From contig NZ_GL890930.1 of assembly GCF_000211815.1 (NCBI RefSeq), positions 62,001-126,000 on the forward strand: DNA of 64,000 bases, read 5' to 3'. Every line of letters begins with the position of its first letter. Positions within the stretch are counted from its first letter, which is position 1. The translations under genes and the position numbers were made by a program. Source of the stretch: Moorena producens 3L. GTDB taxonomy: Bacteria; Cyanobacteriota; Cyanobacteriia; Cyanobacteriales; Coleofasciculaceae. The notes beneath the pieces are model-generated. The model was not told where the DNA came from and did no database searches. It saw only the letters and a program-made list of their open reading frames with translations. This document shows positions 38,888 to 47,865 of this stretch, one piece after another.

Positions 38888-39658
38888 ATGGCCATTATTG
38901 CCCTAAAAGCCTGGTATCTCCAGAAATACGAACCCATCAAAGAATTGGAGAAACGCCACCATGACCTGCGTTTGAGCAAAAATAGTTTGCTTAAGTCAGG
39001 CTTAAGAGCAGATTTTTTGGATGATAGCCAGGATGTGAAAAACTCTGAATGGTTTAAGCGCTACCTAGCAGGGGAAACGGTGGAGTTCTACATAGAAGGT
39101 AGTGGGGGCTATGCCATTTCCAATATTGACTTGATTTCTCACGAGATTTACTTCACGAAGCGAGAGGTAATGGCACAACTGTCGCCAATAATCTTTGTGA
39201 GTTACCAGACTGAATACAGTGCCTCTAGTGAGGCTTTGCGTAGCACCCTGTCAGATACCCTAGACACCTTTAATCAGCGATCGCGTTTACCCCTAACCCT
39301 AGAAGAATCCCGACGCCCAATTGGTCAACCAATGCGCCTGGGGAGTACCCAGATGCGTAAAATCCGCAAAAGTCTGGTATTCATTGCTGATGGCACCCCG
39401 GTGGCTGGTCTAGCAACGGAAAACAAACCCTTACTTATCCCTAGTCCCTATGTTTGTGTGGAAATCGGCTATGCTTTAACGGCTAAGCCGACGGAACAGA
39501 TTTTGCTGGTGAAAATGGAGCGACCAGATTTACCAGGACAGTTTCCTTTTGATCTGCCTAGCTACCAGCAGCTGATCTACCAAAGTCCACAGGAACTGCG
39601 CCAAATGTTGCCAACGGTGATGGAAAATTTGCTGAAACGGTTTAATTTATCAATCTAA
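38888..39658 (+). CDS. TIR-like/nucleotide-processing domain protein (uncharacterised)
   Basis: 256 residues. The N-terminal 90 residues (WYLQKYEPIKELEKRHHDLRLSKNSLLKSG) are helical and charged, with no family I can name. From about residue 99 a Rossmann-like domain begins SPIIFVSYQTEYSASSEALR, has KIRKSLVFIADGT as a second strand and a late PSPYVCVEIGYALT segment with Glu192 at the place of the catalytic acid in TIR-like and deoxyribosyltransferase-like folds, ending FPFDLPSYQQLIY. These words recall TIR-like NADase/nucleotide-binding proteins, but the call is by motif only. It follows the Mo-nitrogenase-family gene by 60 bp and may share its transcript. Confidence 0.6.
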   Translation: MAIIALKAWYLQKYEPIKELEKRHHDLRLSKNSLLKSGLRADFLDDSQDVKNSEWFKRYLAGETVEFYIEGSGGYAISNIDLISHEIYFTKREVMAQLSPIIFVSYQTEYSASSEALRSTLSDTLDTFNQRSRLPLTLEESRRPIGQPMRLGSTQMRKIRKSLVFIADGTPVAGLATENKPLLIPSPYVCVEIGYALTAKPTEQILLVKMERPDLPGQFPFDLPSYQQLIYQSPQELRQMLPTVMENLLKRFNLSI

Positions 39659-39816
39659 GTAATCTGTAAATCTCAAGCAAGACTGGTGGATAAAGGACAA
39701 AGGAGGTGTAAGGGGATTTGGTGTATTGGGAATCCCTTTGAACTTGGAGCAATGACTTTTTGCCTTCCCCTTCAAGGTCGCTGATAATAGTTGGGATGGA
39801 TTAAGGAGAATTTTCG

Positions 39817-40068
39817 ATGCCAAGAACCCCAGACGAGTACGCTGTTCACATTCTTTTGTCAAGTGGTCACCGGGAAGAAGTACGGTTTGCCACAATTAAA
39901 GAGTTTCAAAAGTGGTATAGTGGCGAACTTATCCCAAAATCTAACTCTGAAGACTTCATTAGCGTACCCATTAAAAATGTTCAAGGGGAGTACATGGTAG
40001 TACGTCCTGCTCGGATCGCTGCTATCCGGGTGGAACCTATTTTCTCTGGTAGCGTCGAACGTTTTTAA
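39817..40068 (+). CDS. conserved cyanobacterial hypothetical protein, 83 aa
   Basis: 83 residues starting MPRTPDEYAVHILLSSGHRE, preceded by AAGGAGAA about ten bases upstream, an excellent ribosome site. It is strand-rich, ends in VRPARIAAIRVEPIFSGSVERF and has no cysteine or membrane segment. I recognise it as a small protein widely kept in cyanobacteria but know no function. It lies 160 bp after the TIR-like gene and 54 bp before mltA. Confidence 0.75.
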   Translation: MPRTPDEYAVHILLSSGHREEVRFATIKEFQKWYSGELIPKSNSEDFISVPIKNVQGEYMVVRPARIAAIRVEPIFSGSVERF

Positions 40069-40122
40069 TGCAGCTTGACTGCTTTGACTCGGCAATAGCT
40101 GGTGATTGAATTCTTGGCAAGT

Positions 40123-41298
40123 ATGAGAAAAACTCTAACTAGGATTTCCCTGACCATAGGAATAGCCATCCTACCGATTAGTGGTGCTGCAGTTGCTAGT
40201 GTTCCGCTGCAAGCGGTTCAACTAGAGACTGTTCAGTTCAATCAGGATCCATTGGGTTTAGATGAACAGCTTTGGAAGCGTCCTGGTGGTAAGTCAGGGG
40301 ACTGGCGAGCCATGTTGAGGGCGATAGACAATAGCTTGCGTTATCTGAAAACCCCTAGTGCGGCTAAGGCTTACCAAAACTATTCCGTACCAGGAGTAAC
40401 TCGCGATCGCGTCCGCCGTTCTCTAGTCCGTTTCCGCCAACTCCTGATCAAGTCCCCTACTCCTAAAGCGCTGCAAGCAGCCATCCAACAAGAGTTTGTC
40501 TTTTACAAGAGTTTGGGGAAGGACAATCAGGGAACTGTTGGGTTCACGGGTTATTTTGAGCCAGTGTATGCTGGGAGTCGCACACCTAGTGCTGAGTATC
40601 GCTATCCCCTTTACCGACTACCTTCTGATTTCCAACGTTGGCAAAAACCTCACCCAACCCGTGCGGCATTGGAAGGATGGGATGGTTTAGGGAAAAATAG
40701 CCCACTACGAGGGAAAGAACTAGTTTGGTTACGCGATCGCTTAGAGGCGTTTTTGGTTCACGTTCAGGGTTCAGCGCGAGTTAGAATGCCGGATGGCACC
40801 TTGATGAGCGTGGGCTATGCCGGTAAGACGAGTCATCCCTACACTAGTATCGGGGGACAACTGGTTAACGATGGCAAGATGGAGCTAGAAGGGCTAACCC
40901 TGCCTGCGGTGATCGATTATTTCCGCACTTCACCGACGGAACTGAGTCAATATTTACCCCGCAATAAAAGTTTTGTGTTCTTTCGGGAAACCAGGGGGGC
41001 ACCTGCTACCGGTAGTCTTGGTTTGCCAGTAATGGCTGAGCGCTCGATTGCTACCGATAAATCTATCATGCCTCCAGGAGCCTTGGCCCTTATCCAGACT
41101 AGTATCCCTTATCCCAATGCTGTAGGTCAGTTGGAATCTAGGCTAGTCAGTCGCTATGTGTTGGATCAGGATACTGGTAGTGCGATTAAAGGGCCGGGTC
41201 GAGTGGATATATTTATGGGTACTGGTAAATTAGCAGGTAATCGGGCAGGGCTGATTAATGATACGGGAGAGTTATACTATTTGTTGCTGAAAAATTAA
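40123..41298 (+). CDS. mltA: membrane-bound lytic murein transglycosylase A
   Basis: 391 residues from the ATG at 40123; the upstream GTG at 40102 would add seven residues before the signal peptide. A signal sequence (MRKTLTRISLTIGIAILPIS, then GAAVAS) leads to the MltA domain with the GFTGYFEPVYAGS motif near residue 146-158, and the C-terminal 3D domain ends with VDIFMGTGKLAG, whose aspartates include the catalytic one. It cleaves peptidoglycan to 1,6-anhydro-muropeptides. No lipobox is evident, so it may be periplasmic rather than a lipoprotein. Confidence 0.93.
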   Translation: MRKTLTRISLTIGIAILPISGAAVASVPLQAVQLETVQFNQDPLGLDEQLWKRPGGKSGDWRAMLRAIDNSLRYLKTPSAAKAYQNYSVPGVTRDRVRRSLVRFRQLLIKSPTPKALQAAIQQEFVFYKSLGKDNQGTVGFTGYFEPVYAGSRTPSAEYRYPLYRLPSDFQRWQKPHPTRAALEGWDGLGKNSPLRGKELVWLRDRLEAFLVHVQGSARVRMPDGTLMSVGYAGKTSHPYTSIGGQLVNDGKMELEGLTLPAVIDYFRTSPTELSQYLPRNKSFVFFRETRGAPATGSLGLPVMAERSIATDKSIMPPGALALIQTSIPYPNAVGQLESRLVSRYVLDQDTGSAIKGPGRVDIFMGTGKLAGNRAGLINDTGELYYLLLKN

Positions 41299-41462
41299 GA
41301 CCTCAAAATAGGCGTCAAGCTTTACCTATAAACTTTAATTATAAAACTATACATAAAACTATACATAAAATTATAAATAAAACTATATTCGAAAACACAC
41401 CTGATCACCTACATTACCCGTTGAAACTGAGAAGAAAGGCTAAAAAAACGAGGTAGGTCAAT

Positions 41463-41681
41463 ATGAGTCGTTTTCAAGGGTCAAACCAAAATTATTTCAG
41501 TCAGCTTGATGTGGTTGCTGTGATGTTTTTCAGTTCTTTTGTACTTGGCTTTATTCCTATTAATATTGGTTTTAACCAAAACTTACCAGTTAATGAAGAT
41601 TTTGTCAATCCAACAGAAGTAGAACTTTGGGGGGTTGAACTTTCCCCCGGCTTAAAGCACGGGGGCAGCCCGTTAACCTAA
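41463..41681 (+). CDS. small membrane protein, C-terminus probably altered by a hairpin element
   Basis: 72 residues. GAGGTAGG stands about nine bases ahead of the ATG. One hydrophobic helix (about residues 16-35, LDVVAVMFFSSFVLGFIPIN). The final residues (ELSPGLKHGGSPLT) are encoded by the C5/G5 hairpin at 41644-41665 and its flanks, so the original end is probably lost. Overlaps the stop of the next gene by 4 bp, in opposite orientation. Confidence 0.4.
   Translation: MSRFQGSNQNYFSQLDVVAVMFFSSFVLGFIPINIGFNQNLPVNEDFVNPTEVELWGVELSPGLKHGGSPLT
41644..41665. repeat. GC hairpin, IS200/IS605-end type
   Basis: CCCCCG (41644-41649) pairs with CGGGGG (41660-41665) around GCTTAAAGCA. GGTTGAAC on the left and GTTAACC on the right extend the symmetry. 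It is the same hairpin type as at 14295, 27534 and 51873. Confidence 0.5.
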
Positions 41682-43324
41682 TTTCCCTTATCAATCTCCC
41701 ACAGTGGCAATTGTTGAATTGGGTCTAACTGGACATTCTTTAACCCTGACTGGGCAAAAGCATATTCCTTTGGTTGCCATAAGGGTATTAAGGGTACATC
41801 CTTTGCTAACAGTTCTTGGATCTCAGCAAAAATCTGCTTTCGAGCGGCTGGATCTGATTCCTGACGCTGTTGCTGAATCAGTTTATTGATGCGATCGCTA
41901 TAGTAAAAGGATCCTTGAGAACGACTGGCTCCGGCTTCACACCCTTTCCCTTCCGAACCTTTAGTACAACTGACTAAGGGCTGAATAAAGTTATCGGGGT
42001 CAGAAAAGTCAGGATACCAATCGACTAAAGCACTCTGATAAACTCCCTTACCTAGATTGCCAAAGAAATTCGCTGACTCCACAGTTTGGGGCTGGATTTC
42101 CACAATTCCCCCAAGTTCCTGGGCAGCATATTCTTTCAGAAGACTCGCAAGTTGTTGCCGGGTTGCTGAACCTGAGGAATACCAAATTTCTAATGTCAAC
42201 GGATTGTCTTTAGTAAATCCCGCTTTGGCTAGCAGTTCTTTGGCTTTGGCAATATTACCGTCACCGTAGGCGTCTTTAAAGGTGGGCTTGGAGACATCAA
42301 AGCTAGTGGGAATGATACTAAAGGCTGGTGCAGCTTGGTTTCTTAGCACCCGGTCGTTGATCAGTTTACGATTAACAATCGCAGCGATCGCTTGTCTGAC
42401 TTCTGGTTTATCCAAGGGTGCCATCTGAGTATTGAGCACCATGTAGTTAATATTATTGCTGGGAGATTCTATGACTTGCCAACCACCAGAAGCTGCTCCT
42501 TTTTGCAAACTGAGGATTTGATCGGGATCTAAACTTTGATAACCAATGTCTACAGCACCGGTCTTGATGGAATTGAATAAATTAGCCGAATTGGTGAGGA
42601 TTTGAACGTTTAATCCCTGATTGGGGGGTTTTTTACCCCAATATTCTTCAAACACATCTAGGCGAATCCCATTAGGACTAAACTTGACTAGCTTATAAGG
42701 ACCAGTGCCTACAAATTTGGTCGGTTCAAATTTACCACTACCAATTTCATAGGCATTGGGGGAAACAGCACAGGTTCCAGAAAAAGCTAACAGTGCTGGA
42801 AAGGCAGCGAAGGGATTTTTGATTTTAATCGTCAGTTCGTACTCTCCAGAGGGTTCAATCGAATCTACCAAACCTTCCAGTAGAGAAGAGGGCTTGCCAC
42901 CATTTTCGATAAACCGACGCAAGGAAAATGCCATGGCTTCAGCGTTAAATGGGGTGTTATCATGAAAGACTACACCTTGGCGTAGGGGAATGGTATAAGT
43001 TAAGCCATCCTTGCTGATGGTAGGCATAGCAGTTGCCAGTTGTGGCACTAATTCTGAGGTACCCAGCTTGTAGGTATAAAGGCGATCGCCTAAGCTGTAA
43101 TGGATGTTACTAGCTGCTAGTTCGTAGGCATCGGCTGGATCGAGGGTTCTCGGTTTTAGGGTAGTACCGATGGTGAGTCTATTACTGTTACTGGTGATGG
43201 AGGAACCTGTCTGTTGATTGCTCGGAGAACCACCACAACTAATAATTAGGAAACAGCTACAGAGGAATAAAGCTAGGAATTTGGTAGTTGACCAGTGTTT
43301 GCGGGATAGGGTAAACCAGTTCAT
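41678..43324 (-). CDS. ABC transporter substrate-binding lipoprotein, family 5 (peptide/nickel type)
   Basis: 548 residues. A lipoprotein signal (LALFLCSCFLIISCGGS) with a lipobox at about residue 30 (Cys in ISCG). The SBP_bac_5 fold is visible: TIGTTLKPRTLDPADAYELA opening, TIPLRQGVVFHDNTPFNAEA, the GTGPYKLVKFSPNG block and the closing PLIPLWQPKEYAF strand. Members bind peptides, nickel complexes or related ligands and pass them to an ABC permease; no permease or ATPase gene is nearby, so it may pair with a remote one. ATG at 43324. Long and complete. Confidence 0.92.
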   Translation of the reverse strand: MNWFTLSRKHWSTTKFLALFLCSCFLIISCGGSPSNQQTGSSITSNSNRLTIGTTLKPRTLDPADAYELAASNIHYSLGDRLYTYKLGTSELVPQLATAMPTISKDGLTYTIPLRQGVVFHDNTPFNAEAMAFSLRRFIENGGKPSSLLEGLVDSIEPSGEYELTIKIKNPFAAFPALLAFSGTCAVSPNAYEIGSGKFEPTKFVGTGPYKLVKFSPNGIRLDVFEEYWGKKPPNQGLNVQILTNSANLFNSIKTGAVDIGYQSLDPDQILSLQKGAASGGWQVIESPSNNINYMVLNTQMAPLDKPEVRQAIAAIVNRKLINDRVLRNQAAPAFSIIPTSFDVSKPTFKDAYGDGNIAKAKELLAKAGFTKDNPLTLEIWYSSGSATRQQLASLLKEYAAQELGGIVEIQPQTVESANFFGNLGKGVYQSALVDWYPDFSDPDNFIQPLVSCTKGSEGKGCEAGASRSQGSFYYSDRINKLIQQQRQESDPAARKQIFAEIQELLAKDVPLIPLWQPKEYAFAQSGLKNVQLDPIQQLPLWEIDKGN

Positions 43325-43882
43325 GCTTTGGTAATTGTGATTAGCGACGAGTAATTTCTTATCGTAGCTATCTTATAACCAATTTCAAAAAATCTAGCGT
43401 TGTAGAATACAGCGATGATTGATCTAGAGGGGGGTTCTTCCGTAATTAGTATGCTAATTTAGCCTAAAAAATAAACTATCAAAATATCAAAGCTATATAA
43501 CGTAGTAGGTTTATTTAATTTAACTTATTATTTTAGCAGAAAATGTACCGAATAGCCATATTATTTAATCCTCAATCCTAAGCAGTCAAACACAAGCTGA
43601 TAGCTGTTCGCGTAGCGTGCGCGTAGCGCATTACCTAAGAGCTTACCTAATACCTGAGAGCTTACCTAATTTGTGAATAATTGTTACAAAAAAACCTACT
43701 TTAGTATAAAAACACCCAGCTTAACCTGAATAACTAATTAGATCCCATAACTCCTAGCTAACTACCGTTGGATGAAAACACTTCCCCACTTACTACACTC
43801 AGCACTCAGCACTCAGCACTCAGCACTCAGCACTATTGTCAAATCGGGATTAAATGGGAATATAAAACACAGATATAGCGAT
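43325..43882. other. spacer with GCGTAGCG palindromes and CAGCACT heptamers
   Basis: No gene. AT-rich to about 43600, then GTTCGCGTAGCGTGCGCGTAGCGC (split by position, about 43607-43630) of the same word family as 6690-6897, a doubled GAGCTTACCTAA unit at about 43639-43670, and five CAGCACT heptamers at 43799-43833. Confidence 0.55.
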
Positions 43883-45049
43883 ATGTGGCAACCCAACATA
43901 AAACATCTTACCCCAGAGCAAGAGACTTTAATTTCATTTTATCAAGAAAAATGGCACAACTTATCTTTTTTAACTGGAGTTATTGATCGTCACGAAGCAA
44001 CACTAGCCATAAACGCTGCCTATACAGCCATTGGCAAACCAGTACCAGATATTGTTTTTTGTGATAGCCCTTACGGTTTTTTTAAAATTATCCTGAACCA
44101 ACTCCAGCAACACATTGACAGCCAACTAGAGAGTAAACTCCAGCCACGACTAGAGAGTCAATTAATCAGTCAACTACGGCAACATCTCAACACCCAACTC
44201 GGCAAAGAACTCCAACAAGAGCTACTCTACCAACTCGGGCAAAAGCTTAACATTAAACGGATTAGCCGTCAACTTGAAGAGAAACTGTGGCAACCCTTGG
44301 ACACGTCCATGGGAACCCAACTACACAGGCAATTGCAAAACCAATTGTTATATGAACTAGATACCTCAAAAGTTAGCCAACAGCGAATTCGACTGGGCTT
44401 GCAAGTACTTGAACAACTTGGGACTGAATTGAGACTATTCATGTCACCCTTATACTGGAGTATTTACAGTAGTCGGTTTGACTTTTATATTTCCGTCTTA
44501 AATTGCCCTCACCATCAAACCACATGGCAAATATTCCAATCCCTAGCCAAACACTGTAGTTGGATGTTCCCATTTGAAAACATCTGCTTCGTTTGCGATC
44601 GCCCAACCAAGCTCTCCTTTGACACTCAACACCGCCTTCATAGAGAAGGACAGCCAGCCATGGAGTTTGCCGATGGATTCAGCTTATACTCTTATCATGG
44701 CGTGAAATTACCAGAAAAATACGGTAAAGTCAACCCCAAGCAGTGGCAAGCTGGGTGGCTTTTAGAAGAACCCAACGCTGAACTTAGGCGAGTCCTGATT
44801 GAGGGGATTGGTTACGCCCGAATTTGCCAAGACCTAGAAGCACAGCGATTAGATTCCTGGGAAGAATACACCCTATTAAAAATTAATAACGATATCGATA
44901 TCGAGCCAATTTTTCTACTCAAGATGACTTGTCCTAGCACCAACTTTGTTCACATTATGCGAGTGCCGCCTCATGTAGAATCAGCCCGTGAGGCAATTCG
45001 CTGGGTAAATTGGAATACTGATCCAGAGGAATTTTTAGTCCAGACTTGA
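43883..45049 (+). CDS. DUF6745-type protein with Q/L-rich repeat region
   Basis: About 388 residues from the ATG at 43883 (MWQPNIKHLTPEQETLISFY). The frame is open to an ATG at 43772, but those 37 codons run through a CAGCACT heptamer array (reading SALSTQHSALST) and are unlikely to be native. Residues about 70-175 are a run of QL-rich repeats (LESQLISQLRQHLNTQLGKE), probably amphipathic helices. The C-terminal half (FPFENICFVCDRPTKLSFD, LHREGQPAMEFADGFSLY, YHGVKLPEKYG, then PPHVESAREAIRWVN) matches the DUF6745 region of unknown function often found in cyanobacteria and with LRR/SMI1-like proteins. No neighbour suggests a role. Confidence 0.7.
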   Translation: MWQPNIKHLTPEQETLISFYQEKWHNLSFLTGVIDRHEATLAINAAYTAIGKPVPDIVFCDSPYGFFKIILNQLQQHIDSQLESKLQPRLESQLISQLRQHLNTQLGKELQQELLYQLGQKLNIKRISRQLEEKLWQPLDTSMGTQLHRQLQNQLLYELDTSKVSQQRIRLGLQVLEQLGTELRLFMSPLYWSIYSSRFDFYISVLNCPHHQTTWQIFQSLAKHCSWMFPFENICFVCDRPTKLSFDTQHRLHREGQPAMEFADGFSLYSYHGVKLPEKYGKVNPKQWQAGWLLEEPNAELRRVLIEGIGYARICQDLEAQRLDSWEEYTLLKINNDIDIEPIFLLKMTCPSTNFVHIMRVPPHVESAREAIRWVNWNTDPEEFLVQT

Positions 45050-45265
45050 GTCCAACTCAGGTTAATATCAAGTGGTTAATACCAAAGTTGCCTTCAAACA
45101 TAGCACCATTCCCATCACCAGGGATAAGAGGGAGCAGGACTTACGGAACGACTCTAAGGGACTCTAGCTGTAGGGTGCCTTAATAACGCAGCCTACAACA
45201 TCAGCGCGTTTGTTGCCCAGTTTGGCGTAAGTCTTGAACTTGCACAAATGGTGCAACTGTTTTGT

Positions 45266-45287
45266 GGTTGAAGGGTGACCTTCAACC
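45266..45287. other. perfect 9-bp hairpin upstream of the TrmJ-like gene
   Basis: GGTTGAAGG (45266-45274) and CCTTCAACC (45279-45287) around GTGA. A further CCTTCAACC-like copy lies at 45319-45327, so the word is repeated. It may be a repeat family or a leader structure. Confidence 0.5.
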
Positions 45288-45333
45288 TACCCAACAAGGG
45301 ACGCCTGGGCAAGAACAACCTTCAACCTTGAAA

Positions 45334-46128
45334 ATGTATATGGGAGTCAGGATTGTTTTAGTAGAACCCGCTGGTCCATTGAATGTGGGTTCTGTAGCAC
45401 GAGTGATGAAAAATATGGGGTTATCGCAGCTCGTGCTAGTGAATCCTCAGTGTGACCATCTCAGCCAAGACGCACAGCAGATGGCAGTGCACGGGGTAGA
45501 TATCTTAGAAAAAGCCCAAGTCGTAGCAACCATACCAGATGGCTTAGTCGGGTGTCAAAGAGCGATCGCAACCACCGCTCGTAGCCGCGCCATCCCCACT
45601 ACTCTCGAACATCCCAGAACCGCCTTACCCTGGTTATTGTCAGCTGGCGTAACCTCTGCCCTGATTTTTGGGCCTGAATCTAGGGGATTGAGCAATGATG
45701 AACTCAATCATGCTCAGCGGTTTGTCCGGATTCCCACTAGTTCCACCTATCCAGTCTTAAACCTAGCCCAAGCCGTAACAGTGTGCTGTTATGAACTTTA
45801 TCAATATCAACTTTATCAAAGTACACACCAGCCATCACCCGTCCCAAGTCAACCCTTATCCCCCGCTCCCCCCTACCAAGATTCTGCTCCTTTGGACCTG
45901 ATAGAACGCTACTCTAACCATCTAGAAGCCCTACTATTGAAAATTGGTTATCTTTACCCCCATACCAAAGCAGCACGGATGGAAAAGCTGCGACGTCTAT
46001 TAAACCGAGCAACCCCCACCACAGAAGAGATCAACATGCTCAGAGGAATGGTCCGCCAGGTAGAATGGGCGCTACAATTTTTGCCAAAGTCTGGGGTAGA
46101 TGATCCATCAAAACCAAACCAGTCCTAA
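45334..46128 (+). CDS. SpoU/TrmH-type RNA 2'-O-methyltransferase (TrmJ-like)
   Basis: 264 residues from the ATG at 45334 (MYMGVRIVLVEPAGPLNVGS); upstream codons open from 45262 overlap a hairpin. SPOUT features: NVGSVARVMKNMGLSQLVLVNP at the start, then the SAM-knot segments LIFGPESRGLSNDEL and RIPTSSTYPVLNLAQAVTVCCYELY. This combination is typical of TrmJ, which methylates tRNA position 32. A helical C-terminal extension (about 190-260) fits. The position specificity is inferred. Confidence 0.88.
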   Translation: MYMGVRIVLVEPAGPLNVGSVARVMKNMGLSQLVLVNPQCDHLSQDAQQMAVHGVDILEKAQVVATIPDGLVGCQRAIATTARSRAIPTTLEHPRTALPWLLSAGVTSALIFGPESRGLSNDELNHAQRFVRIPTSSTYPVLNLAQAVTVCCYELYQYQLYQSTHQPSPVPSQPLSPAPPYQDSAPLDLIERYSNHLEALLLKIGYLYPHTKAARMEKLRRLLNRATPTTEEINMLRGMVRQVEWALQFLPKSGVDDPSKPNQS

Positions 46129-46360
46129 AATAGGCTTGCATAGGTTCTATTGGAGGTGTGATAGATGGGCGCTTCAACTGTTGATACTAGATCAAAACTC
46201 TGTAATCGGAAGACTCAAGAAAAACTGAAAGGGAACCTTGATAGCGCTACATTCATTAAAGTTCTCTCCCTTATGATTAGACCATACTCAGAAAATTCCG
46301 AGAACTAGCAGATTGTTTCGGGTTTTATGTATCTGGTAAACCTCAGCCTAAGATTCAGCA

Positions 46361-47833
46361 GTGGAAAAACAACAGAAACCAACCTCCTCCCGCCGCCGCC
46401 CGCGTCGCCACGTTAGCAAACAGCCACAAACTAAGGACATTAAACCCTCCAAATCCCAACCAAAACAGAAAGCGCGCCGCCAAAGCTCATCCGCAAAATC
46501 ACATAAATCTCGGTCAACCCCGCCACCTACCCCCCGTACCCGTGCTCGTCTATCCCGTTCACCAAAACCTTCTACAATTCGCTCCAGTCAATCCCAACTG
46601 AGGGTAGCATACCGAACACCCCATTTACCAAACCTTCGTAGAAGAGTCAATCCCTTTGCCACACCAGCGTCCTCATCCTTGCCCACCATAACCAATGCTC
46701 GTAATCCAATTCGGCAACGTCCTCAGCCACAATTAGTTGCTGATTTATCCTCTAAATCCTCCAAACCAAGCCGACTAAAGGCTAGCCTACCCCTCCCCAA
46801 TCCCCTAAATCATCAATCTGTACAAATTCGGAGAACTCGCCGAGAACGCCGTTCCGAAAACTCCTCTACCCGGCTTTGGATTTTGATTATCCGTTTGCTG
46901 ATTGTAGGAATTGGTCTCGGAGCGATCGCAGGTACCGTATTATCCAGCTTGGGTACTGCTAGCCAACCATCTACCAAAACCACAGACAATGCTCCCATTG
47001 AAGTCCAGCAGAGTTTGAGTCAGACAATTAGTTCTCAATTGACACCCCTGCTGCTGAACAAATCTCCCTTACAAAAACAAATTCAAACTCTAGTAAAGCA
47101 ACACCCCCAATTGCAACCGGGAATCTTCATCCATGATCTTGATACCGGTGCTTTCCTAGAATCAAATAGCCGTCTAATTTTTCCTGCTGCTAGCACCATT
47201 AAGTTACCAATTCTAATTGCTTTCTTTCAGGATGTAGATGCAGGCAAAGTTTTATTAGATGAATATATAACCATGAAACCAGAGATGATTGCTGGTGGTT
47301 CTGGAAACATGCAATATCAAAAACCAGGCAAACAGTACAAAGCTCTGGAAGTAGCCACCAAAATGATCACCATTAGTGATAACACGGCTACGAATATGCT
47401 GATTGAACGTCTTGGTGGCATCGAAGTTCTCAATCAACGATTCCGCTCTTGGGGTTTGAAAAAAACTGTACTGCGCAACCCCCTACCAGATTTGCCAGGA
47501 ACAAACACCACTAGCCCAAGAGAACTAGCTAGTTTGATTTTTAACCTTGAGCAAGGTAAGTGGATTTCTCCCCAATCTCGTACTGACCTGATTGATATCA
47601 TGATCCAAACTAAGACCAACACCTTATTACCCCAAGGACTAGGTAATGGTGCCACCATTGCCCACAAAACTGGCACCCTTGGCCGACTACTGGCCGATGT
47701 AGGTTTGGTAAAAATGCCCAACGGCAAGCGTTACATTATCTCTGTAATGGTCAAACGCCCCTTTAATGATGCCAGTGCCGAAAAACTGATTCGCACCATT
47801 TCTCGACAAGTCTATGACTACTTTAATAATTAG
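46361..47833 (+). CDS. beta-lactamase-fold serine hydrolase with basic N-terminal tail and membrane anchor
   Basis: 490 residues. The first about 165 residues are disordered and extremely basic (SRRRPRRHVSKQ, RRTRRERRSEN), then comes a membrane helix (about 171-195, LWILIIRLLIVGIGLGAIAG). The hydrolase domain has Ser278 and Lys281 in ASTIKLP (SxxK), SDNTATN (SDN) and HKTGTLG (KTG). The region that carries the class A general-base glutamate reads RNPLPDLPGTNTTSPRELA, with no clear E166 equivalent, so a PBP-like or esterase role is likelier than antibiotic resistance. The start is GTG at 46361; no strong ribosome site. Confidence 0.85.
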   Translation: MEKQQKPTSSRRRPRRHVSKQPQTKDIKPSKSQPKQKARRQSSSAKSHKSRSTPPPTPRTRARLSRSPKPSTIRSSQSQLRVAYRTPHLPNLRRRVNPFATPASSSLPTITNARNPIRQRPQPQLVADLSSKSSKPSRLKASLPLPNPLNHQSVQIRRTRRERRSENSSTRLWILIIRLLIVGIGLGAIAGTVLSSLGTASQPSTKTTDNAPIEVQQSLSQTISSQLTPLLLNKSPLQKQIQTLVKQHPQLQPGIFIHDLDTGAFLESNSRLIFPAASTIKLPILIAFFQDVDAGKVLLDEYITMKPEMIAGGSGNMQYQKPGKQYKALEVATKMITISDNTATNMLIERLGGIEVLNQRFRSWGLKKTVLRNPLPDLPGTNTTSPRELASLIFNLEQGKWISPQSRTDLIDIMIQTKTNTLLPQGLGNGATIAHKTGTLGRLLADVGLVKMPNGKRYIISVMVKRPFNDASAEKLIRTISRQVYDYFNN

Positions 47834-47865
47834 CCATTAATAATTAGTCATTTCTTAATTACCGG

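Noticed and set aside
46361..47833. Beta-lactam resistance gene
   Set aside because: The fold motifs fit, but the class A general-base Glu region is absent and the protein is a long membrane-anchored cyanobacterial type; resistance is not supported.
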